Part shown: positions 58,656-64,000 of the stretch, piece after piece
Numbering within the stretch: position 1 is the first letter of the stretch
Layout: every line of letters starts with the position of its first letter
Assembly: GCF_020991365.1 (NCBI RefSeq)
Contig: NZ_JAJLRA010000022.1
Span: forward strand, 1 to 64,000
Reading direction: 5' to 3'
Length of the DNA stretch: 64,000 nt
Source of the DNA: Streptacidiphilus sp. ASG 303
GTDB taxonomy: Bacteria > Actinomycetota > Actinomycetes > Streptomycetales > Streptomycetaceae
Notes under the pieces: generated by a model
Databases searched by the model: none
What the model was told of the DNA's origin: nothing
The model's input: the letters and a program-made list of their open reading frames with translations, nothing else
Position numbers and translations under genes: made by a program

Positions 58656-61031
58656 TTGAAGACGACCAAGAGAGCCGTCGCGGGTACCGCGACCGCGGCG
58701 CTCATAGCCGCGCTCGCCGCTGCGGCGCTGCCCGGCACGGCCTCCGCCGCCGGTCAGGACGCCGCCCCGGTGAGCCACGACCCGGCCGACACCCAGGTCC
58801 AGAAGGTCGACCACGACCTGCCCGGCCCGATGGGCGTCAAGCAGCAGGCCGAGCGCAAGGCCGCCCTGGAGAAGGTCCTCGACGGCACCGCCAAGGTCGA
58901 GAACCGCAACGGCAGCGAGACCGTGAAGCTCGCCCGGGACAAGTACGTCGAGCTCGGCCGTGAGCGCACGGACAAGATCTTCACCATCCTGGTCGAGTTC
59001 GGCGACCAGGTGGACAACACCACCATGTACGACCCCGACGGCAGCGGGCCCAAGCCCGCCGTCGTCAAGTACGGCGGCCAGCCCGGCCCGGCGCACAACA
59101 CGATCGCCGCCCCGGACCGCACGAAGGACAACTCCACGGACTGGCTGCCGGACTACAACCAGCAGCACTACCAGGACATGTACTTCAGCAAGACCGGCGA
59201 CTCGCTCAAGACCTACTACGAGAAGCAGTCCTCGGGCCGCTACTCGGTCGACGGCGACGTCACCGACTGGGTCAAGGTCCCGTGGAACGAGGCCCGCTAC
59301 GGCAGCGACTACTGCGGCGCGCACGTCTGCGCCAACGCGCAGCAGCTGATCCGTGACGGCGTCAACACCTGGGTCGCCGACCAGCAGGCGAAGGGCCGCA
59401 CCACCGCCGACATCAAGGCCGAGCTCGCGTCCTACGACCAGTGGGACCGGTACGACTACGACGGCGACGGCAACTTCAACGAGCCCGACGGCTACATCGA
59501 CCACTTCCAGATCGTGCACGCCGGCGAGGACCAGTCGGCGGGCGGCGGCGCCCAGGGCACCGACGCCCTGTGGGCCCACCGCTCGTACGCCTACGCCACC
59601 GGCCAGGGCACCTCGGGCCCCGACTTCAACAAGCTCGGCGGCACCCAGGCCGGCGACACCGGCATCTGGGTCGGCGACTACACGATGCAGCCGGAGAACG
59701 GCGGCCTCGGCGTCTTCGCCCACGAGTACGGCCACGACCTGGGCCTGCCCGACCTGTACGACACGGTCGGCCCGCAGGACAACTCGATCGGCTTCTGGTC
59801 CCTGATGTCCTCCGGCTCCTGGATGGGCAAGGGCCAGGACGCCATCGGCGACCTGCCGGACGACATGGACGTGTGGAGCAAGCTGCAGCTCGGCTGGCTC
59901 AAGTACGACACCGCCAAGGTCGGCGAGTCCAGCCGCCACCGCCTCGGCCCGGCGGAGTACAACACCGCCCAGGCCCAGGGCCTCGTCGTCGAGCTCCCCA
60001 AGAAGTCGGTGACCACCGCCATCAACACCCCGGCGGACGGCTCCTACGAGTGGTGGAGCGGCAGCGCGGACGACCTCAACGTCTCGCTGGCCCGTGACGT
60101 CGACCTGACCGGCAAGTCCTCGGCGACCCTCACCGCCAAGGGCTGGTACGACATCGAGCAGGACTACGACTACGGCTACGCCGAGGTCTCCACCGACGGC
60201 GGCGCCAACTGGACCGTCCTCGACGGAACCTTCAACGGCGAGCCGATCCCGCACAACGAGAGCGGCAAGGCCGGCCTCACCGGCAACAAGGCCGTCTGGG
60301 GCGACCTGGCCTACCCGCTGGACGCCTACGCGGGCAAGGCCGTCAAGGTCCGGTTCCACTACGTCACCGACGGCGGCCTGCACTACAAGGGCCTCGCCCT
60401 CGACGACATCGCGGTGACCGCCGACGGCTCCACCGTCTTCAGCGACGGCGTGGAGAACGGCGACAACGGCTGGGCGGCCGACGGCTTCCAGCGCATCACC
60501 GGGTCCGTCACCAACGAGTACCCGCAGTACTACCTGGCCGAGAACCGGCAGTACGTGTCCTACGACACCACGCTGAAGACCGGCCCGTACAACTTCGGCT
60601 TCGCCTCGAAGCCGGACTGGGTGGAGCACTACCCGTACCAGAACGGCCTCGTCGTCTGGTACTGGGACGGCTCGCAGACCGACAACAACGTCAGCGACCA
60701 CCCCGGCAAGGGCCTCGTCCTCCCGGTCGACGCCCACGCCAAGCCCCTCCACTGGGCCGACGGCGCCCTCATGCGCCCGCGCATGCAGAGCTACGACTCC
60801 GCCTTCGGCCTGGACAAGACCGACTCCCTGACCCTGCACAGGGCCGACGCGGCCACCACCGTCCCGTCCCAGAAGGGCGTCCCGGTCTTCAACGACCACA
60901 CGGGCACCTACTGGTACGCCGACAACCCGTACAGCAGCGTTCAGGTGCCGGACACCAAGACCAGCATCGAGGTCGTGTACGAGAGCCCCGACAAGCTCGA
61001 GTCCGTCGTCCGCGTGAAGCCGGTCAAGTAA
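58656..61031 (+). CDS. Secreted M6 (immune inhibitor A-like) metalloprotease
   Basis: 791 residues. Signal peptide: basic start (LKTTKRAVAG), hydrophobic core (TATAALIAALAAAALPG) and an Ala-rich cleavage site (TASAAG). A propeptide-like region follows, then the M6 catalytic domain with zinc motif HEYGHDLGLPD (His356, Glu357, His360). Next is a carbohydrate-binding-like beta domain (GYAEVSTDGGANWTVLDG; VRFHYVTDGGLHYKGLALDDI), typical of immune inhibitor A proteases. The TTG start at 58656 is chosen because it opens the signal peptide, with ggggagg 11 nt upstream. It is probably expressed during development or nutrient limitation (inference). Confidence 0.92.
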   Translation: MKTTKRAVAGTATAALIAALAAAALPGTASAAGQDAAPVSHDPADTQVQKVDHDLPGPMGVKQQAERKAALEKVLDGTAKVENRNGSETVKLARDKYVELGRERTDKIFTILVEFGDQVDNTTMYDPDGSGPKPAVVKYGGQPGPAHNTIAAPDRTKDNSTDWLPDYNQQHYQDMYFSKTGDSLKTYYEKQSSGRYSVDGDVTDWVKVPWNEARYGSDYCGAHVCANAQQLIRDGVNTWVADQQAKGRTTADIKAELASYDQWDRYDYDGDGNFNEPDGYIDHFQIVHAGEDQSAGGGAQGTDALWAHRSYAYATGQGTSGPDFNKLGGTQAGDTGIWVGDYTMQPENGGLGVFAHEYGHDLGLPDLYDTVGPQDNSIGFWSLMSSGSWMGKGQDAIGDLPDDMDVWSKLQLGWLKYDTAKVGESSRHRLGPAEYNTAQAQGLVVELPKKSVTTAINTPADGSYEWWSGSADDLNVSLARDVDLTGKSSATLTAKGWYDIEQDYDYGYAEVSTDGGANWTVLDGTFNGEPIPHNESGKAGLTGNKAVWGDLAYPLDAYAGKAVKVRFHYVTDGGLHYKGLALDDIAVTADGSTVFSDGVENGDNGWAADGFQRITGSVTNEYPQYYLAENRQYVSYDTTLKTGPYNFGFASKPDWVEHYPYQNGLVVWYWDGSQTDNNVSDHPGKGLVLPVDAHAKPLHWADGALMRPRMQSYDSAFGLDKTDSLTLHRADAATTVPSQKGVPVFNDHTGTYWYADNPYSSVQVPDTKTSIEVVYESPDKLESVVRVKPVK

Positions 61032-61048
61032 CACCCCGCACCACCCGC

Positions 61049-61085
61049 GCCCGGCCCGCCCCGACACGTTCGGGGCGGGCCGGGC
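61049..61085 (+). terminator. M6 protease terminator
   Basis: Perfect 16-bp stem (61049-61064 and 61070-61085), 5-nt loop, followed by ccttt, 17 nt after the stop codon. Confidence 0.88.
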
Positions 61086-61225
61086 CCTTTGCCGGGCCCT
61101 TCTCCGGGCCCTTGGGCCGGGGTCCTCCCCGGCTCCGCCCCGGGCCCCTGTGCCCGGCCCGCCCCGGCGCCCTCCGCCCGCCCCCCGCCCGACCCTCCCG
61201 GGGCCCGGCGGCGGCACCGCCCCGG

Positions 61226-61231
61226 TAGCCT
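61226..61231 (+). promoter_or_regulatory. -10 box of a probable leaderless endonuclease V promoter
   Basis: TAGCCT ends 7 nt before the GTG start at 61239. The ggggt next to the start is too close to serve as a Shine-Dalgarno. Confidence 0.4.
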
Positions 61232-61238
61232 CCCCGGG

Positions 61239-61931
61239 GTGAGCACTCCCGCCGCCCTGCCCCGCACCGAAGCCGAGGCCGTCGCCGAACAGGAGCGGCT
61301 CCGCCCCCTCGTCGACCGCCTCGGCCCCGGCCCCGACCCCGCCGCCGGCGGCACCGTCGCCGGCGTCGACGTCGCCTACGACGACGCACACGACCTCGTC
61401 GCCGCCGCGGCCGTCGTCCTCGACGCCGCCACCCTCGCCGTCGTCGACCGGGCCACCGCCGTCGGCCGCGTCGCCTTCCCCTACGTCCCCGGCCTCCTCG
61501 CCTTCCGCGAACTGCCCGCCGTCCTCGACGCCCTGGACCGCCTCACCGTCCGGCCCGGCCTCGTCGTCTGCGACGGCTACGGCGTCGCCCACCCCCGGCG
61601 CCTCGGCCTCGCCAGCCACCTCGGCCTGCTCACCGGCATCCCCTCCTTCGGCGTCGCCAAGACCCCCTTCACCTTCACCTGCGAGCCCCCCGGACCCCGC
61701 CGGGGCGACCACAGCCCCCTCCTCGACGGCGGCGAGGAGGTCGGCCGCGCCCTGCGCACCCGCGAGGGGGTCAAGCCCGTCTACGTCTCCGTCGGCCACG
61801 GCGTCTCCCTCGACCGCGCCTGCGCCCACACCCTGCGCCTCACCCCCCGCTACCGGCTGCCCGAGACCACCCGCCGGGCCGACTCCCTGTGCCGCCGCGC
61901 CCTGGCCGCCGCCCTGCGGGACGGCTCGTAG
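61239..61931 (+). CDS. nfi: Endonuclease V (deaminated-DNA repair)
   Basis: 230 residues. It cleaves near deoxyinosine and other deaminated bases. Motifs: VAGVDVAYDDAHD with the first catalytic Asp, FPYVPGLLAFRELPAVLDAL with Glu, and VVCDGYGVAHPRRLGLASHLGLLTGIPSFGVAKT with Asp and the His-Pro-Arg wedge region. The C-terminus has KPVYVSVGHGVSLDRA. GTG start, probably leaderless. The stop TAG is also the start of the -10 box of the next gene. Confidence 0.93.
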   Translation: MSTPAALPRTEAEAVAEQERLRPLVDRLGPGPDPAAGGTVAGVDVAYDDAHDLVAAAAVVLDAATLAVVDRATAVGRVAFPYVPGLLAFRELPAVLDALDRLTVRPGLVVCDGYGVAHPRRLGLASHLGLLTGIPSFGVAKTPFTFTCEPPGPRRGDHSPLLDGGEEVGRALRTREGVKPVYVSVGHGVSLDRACAHTLRLTPRYRLPETTRRADSLCRRALAAALRDGS

Positions 61932-61934
61932 AAT
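61929..61934 (+). promoter_or_regulatory. -10 box of the Uma2 gene, overlapping the nfi stop codon
   Basis: TAGAAT is a strong -10. Its TAG is the stop codon of the upstream gene. Transcription would start about 20 nt before the ATG at 61962. Confidence 0.5.
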
Positions 61935-61961
61935 CGACACACCCGACCTGCGGAGCCCCCC

Positions 61962-62531
61962 ATGGACCCCTCGCTCTACGCGCGCCTCCGGGCCATCGCC
62001 GACGAGCTGCCCGTGACCCCGCCCGTCTGGGCCGTGGAGATCGGCGCCGAGGGCATCGTCATGATGATGAGCCCGGTCAAGCGGCACGAGCTCATCACCT
62101 TCCGTCTGGGGCGCCAGCTCAACGACCAGCTCGCCCGGACCCGCCCCGGCGTGATCGCCCACAGCGGTCCGCAGATCGAGTCGGTACCGCTGGGCCGGAT
62201 GCGCCGTCCCGACCTCGTCGTCCTCCCGGAGGCCGTCCTGGAAGAGGAGGACGCCTTCGTCGACCCTGCCGACGTGCTCCTGGTGGCGGAGGTCGTCTCC
62301 GCGTCCAACCCCGACAACGACTACACGCAGAAGACCCGCGACTACCCCGCCATGGGCATCCCCCTCTACCTCATCGTGGACCCCCGCAAGGGCACCCTCT
62401 CCGTCCTCTCCGACCCCGGCCCCGGCCCCGACGGGCAGCCCCGCTACCGGGCCCGCCACGACCACGTCTTCGGTGACCACGTCCCGGTCGGCCCCTGGAC
62501 CGTCGACACCACCGGCTTCCTGACGTACTGA
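61962..62531 (+). CDS. Uma2-family (DUF820) putative endonuclease
   Basis: 189 residues. The restriction-endonuclease-like fold of the family is seen: VEIGAEGIVMMMSPVKRHELITFRLGRQLND, GPQIESVPLGRMRRPDLVVLPEA with the active-site Asp, VLLVAEVVSASNPDNDYTQKTRDYPAMGIPLYLIVD with catalytic Glu and the Lys of QKTRDY. Such genes are common and often multiple in Streptomyces; their biological role is not established. RBS cggag precedes the ATG. It sits directly behind the DNA-repair nuclease gene. Confidence 0.92.
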   Translation: MDPSLYARLRAIADELPVTPPVWAVEIGAEGIVMMMSPVKRHELITFRLGRQLNDQLARTRPGVIAHSGPQIESVPLGRMRRPDLVVLPEAVLEEEDAFVDPADVLLVAEVVSASNPDNDYTQKTRDYPAMGIPLYLIVDPRKGTLSVLSDPGPGPDGQPRYRARHDHVFGDHVPVGPWTVDTTGFLTY

Positions 62532-62673
62532 CACCTCCGGGAGCCGCCGGCCCGCCCCCTCTCCCCGCCGCCCGGTGCGCAGCCGTCGGGGGCGGTGCCG
62601 CGTTCCCGGACGGACGGCCGTGTGTTAGACATGGATGCGCTGTGTCGCCGGAGGGCCGAGGGGGAGGCAGGCT

Positions 62674-63135
62674 GTGGCCGGTACGGGCTACCAGGTGAAG
62701 ATCGACAACCTGCGGGAGTTCGCCGCCCGGGTGCGCGGGCTGCTCGCCGAGTTCGAGGCCGGCGCGGGCGGGGACCGGGTCCACGCCGGCAGCGGGGTCG
62801 CCGCCTCCAGCTTCGGCCCCTTCCCGGAGGCCCGGAGGCTGGACGAGCGGTACGGCATCATGCGCGACGCGCTCCGCGACGTCCTCGACACGCTCCACCA
62901 GGCCCTCGACGAGGCCCAGCGCAACGCCGAAGCCACGGCCCGCAACTACGAAGAGCAGGAGCACGGTACCGCCGCCGCGATGCGCCGGGCCGCCGCGACC
63001 TCCACGGCCCGCACCTACGAGGGGCGGGAGCGCGGCGCCGCCGCATCCGCCCGCCGCACCGCCGCGGACCCCTCCCCGCCGTCCCAGGACGCGCCGCCGA
63101 CCCCGGCCGAGGCGCAGCAGGGCGGCACGTGGTGA
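62674..63135 (+). CDS. WXG100/EspA-like small helical protein, putative type VII substrate
   Basis: 153 residues from GTG 62674 (ggggagg upstream). Mainly helical: YQVKIDNLREFAARVRGLLAEFEAG, then a turn region (GVAASSFGPFPEA) and a second helix (YGIMRDALRDVLDTLHQALDEAQRNAEATARNY), as in WXG100-superfamily hairpins, though no WxG is present. Two YxxxE sequences occur after the second helix: YEEQE (Tyr92, Glu96) and YEGRE (Tyr115, Glu119), matching the YxxxD/E type VII secretion signal. A Pro/Ala tail follows. It is 21 nt upstream of a WXG gene, so they are probably co-expressed and may pair. Confidence 0.7.
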   Translation: MAGTGYQVKIDNLREFAARVRGLLAEFEAGAGGDRVHAGSGVAASSFGPFPEARRLDERYGIMRDALRDVLDTLHQALDEAQRNAEATARNYEEQEHGTAAAMRRAAATSTARTYEGRERGAAASARRTAADPSPPSQDAPPTPAEAQQGGTW

Positions 63136-63156
63136 CGGGGAACGGAGAGGACCGCC

Positions 63157-64000
63157 ATGGGTGACGCCACCACCGACTTCGACAGCTACAGCCACGGGCA
63201 GCTCAAGGCCATGGTCGACGCCCTCGACCCCGGCGCCGTGATGCGCGCCGCCGACCCCTGGCGGCGCGCCTACGACACCCTCAAGGGCGTCCGCACGGCC
63301 CTGCAGTCCTACGCCGGCCAGGCCACCACCGGTTGGGAGGGCAGGGCCAGCGACGCCTTCCACGCGAACATGGACAGGCTGGCCGACCGCGTCAACAACA
63401 CCGCCGAGTACGCCAACGACACGGCCGTCACCCTGGAGATCGTCTCCGACTCGATCGCCGAGGCCAAGGCCGCCATGCCCGACGAGCCGTCGGGCTGGGA
63501 CAGCGCGACCGACTGGGTGGACGACAAGGTCTCCGGCCTCTTCGGCGCCGACGACGCCGACACCCGGCGGAGCGAGGCCGCCGCCCGCAAGCAGCAGGCC
63601 GTCGCCGTCATGCGCACCCTGGCGCAGCGCTACGAGAACTCGGCCGCGGTCCTGCGACCGCCGAGGGCCGGGGACGACGACGAGGAGGACAACTGGCCTC
63701 CTCCGCCTGACGACCCGACGGGAGCGGGGGCGATCAGCGGCGTCATCATCGGTGCGGGCCTGGGAGGGGCTGCCGGCGCCTCGGGAGGCGGCGGCGCCGA
63801 CGACCGTGCGCGAAGGACTCCTGGTTCGGTGCTGCAGGGCAGCCCCGGGGGAGGTGTCGCGCACGCCGCCCCGGCCACCGACGCGGGCGTCCACGGCGGT
63901 ACGGCGACCTCCCTGCCGCCGGCCGCCGCCTCCCCGGGGCCGGCGGGCGGCGCAGCGGTCGGCACCGGCGGCTCCGTGGGGATCGCGGGAGGCGTCCGGG
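63157..64000 (+). CDS. WXG100-domain protein, truncated by window edge
   Basis: At least 281 codons without a stop; the 3' end lies beyond 64000. The N-terminal domain is a helical hairpin: VMRAADPWRRAYDTLKGVRTALQSYAGQATTG, then WEG (Trp60) in GWEGRASDAFHANMDRLADRVNNTAEYAND, the WxG turn of WXG100/LXG-type proteins. A second helical part (RSEAAARKQQAVAVMRTLAQRYENSA) and a Gly/Ala/Pro-rich linker follow, with a possible short hydrophobic segment (AISGVIIGAGLGGAAGA). The long size suggests a multidomain type VII effector or PPE-like protein. The C-terminal domain, which would decide its job, is not visible. Confidence 0.78.
   Translation, partial: MGDATTDFDSYSHGQLKAMVDALDPGAVMRAADPWRRAYDTLKGVRTALQSYAGQATTGWEGRASDAFHANMDRLADRVNNTAEYANDTAVTLEIVSDSIAEAKAAMPDEPSGWDSATDWVDDKVSGLFGADDADTRRSEAAARKQQAVAVMRTLAQRYENSAAVLRPPRAGDDDEEDNWPPPPDDPTGAGAISGVIIGAGLGGAAGASGGGGADDRARRTPGSVLQGSPGGGVAHAAPATDAGVHGGTATSLPPAAASPGPAGGAAVGTGGSVGIAGGVR

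Noticed and set aside
58587-62534. 1315-codon minus-strand frame across the M6 protease, nfi and Uma2 genes
   Set aside because: It spans three well-supported plus-strand genes and has the repetitive Val/Gly/Asp/Ala composition of an antisense shadow.

Overview
The window looks like core chromosome of a Streptomyces or close relative. The GC content is very high, codon third positions are almost all G or C, GTG and TTG starts are common, and the gene order recalls (from memory, not from a search) the Streptomyces coelicolor segment running from the pkaA/pkaB kinases and prfB-ftsEX-smpB-ssrA, through narK/nnaR, helR, malic enzyme, hupA and murA, to hpd, ssgG and a secreted M6 protease. I see no insertion sequence, integrase, tRNA, rRNA or CRISPR array. 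The only stable RNA gene found is tmRNA.

Layout. 1-3.8 kb: the start of a lipoprotein substrate-binding protein and a soluble FHA plus EssC/FtsK-like ATPase, both on the minus strand. 4.4-8.7 kb: two membrane-anchored Ser/Thr kinases, the second with a probable propeller-type external sensor. 8.8-14.9 kb: housekeeping block with release factor 2, a zinc-ribbon membrane peptide, ftsE-ftsX, a PDZ/S41 protease, smpB and ssrA. 15-18.9 kb: nitrate/nitrite transporter, the HemD-like regulator NnaR and a CGNR zinc-finger protein. 19-24.2 kb: HelR-type RNA polymerase motor, ACT-domain malic enzyme and HU protein. 24.3-30.5 kb: membrane protein, DUF234-type ATPase, TetR/YdeI operon divergent from an SDR, then murA. 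30.8-38.3 kb: YqgE, DUF3039, a GH20-like protein and a three-gene molybdenum hydroxylase operon with 4-bp overlaps. 38.4-45.9 kb: hydrolase, MFS exporter, helicase, TM2/DUF2752 pair, IclR regulator and Lon-like protease. 45.9-49.4 kb: Lrp regulator divergent from hpd, a 47-bp tandem repeat and a GlcD-type FAD oxidase. 49.5-54.4 kb: secreted protein divergent from a two-component system, GT87-like transferase and ssgG. 54.8-64 kb: two RDD membrane proteins, a small membrane protein, secreted M6 metalloprotease, endonuclease V, a Uma2 nuclease and two WXG100/type VII-like genes, the last cut by the window edge.

The most unusual signals are these. (1) Several intact reading frames have lost their family's catalytic motifs: the molybdopterin subunit (catalytic Glu to Ala, GGAFG loop altered), the GH20 protein two genes upstream, and the nuclease-like tail of the DUF234 ATPase. 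(2) A cytosolic EssC-like FHA motor sits divergent to two kinases, while an apparently orphan WXG100-type pair lies at the other end. (3) A 47-bp minisatellite appears to have grown out of the last codons of hpd. (4) The tmRNA tag is short (ANTKRDSFALAA). (5) Several genes have a -10 box 6-9 nt before the start codon and no Shine-Dalgarno, suggesting leaderless transcripts.

All family assignments come from motif recognition by eye. No alignment or database search was run.
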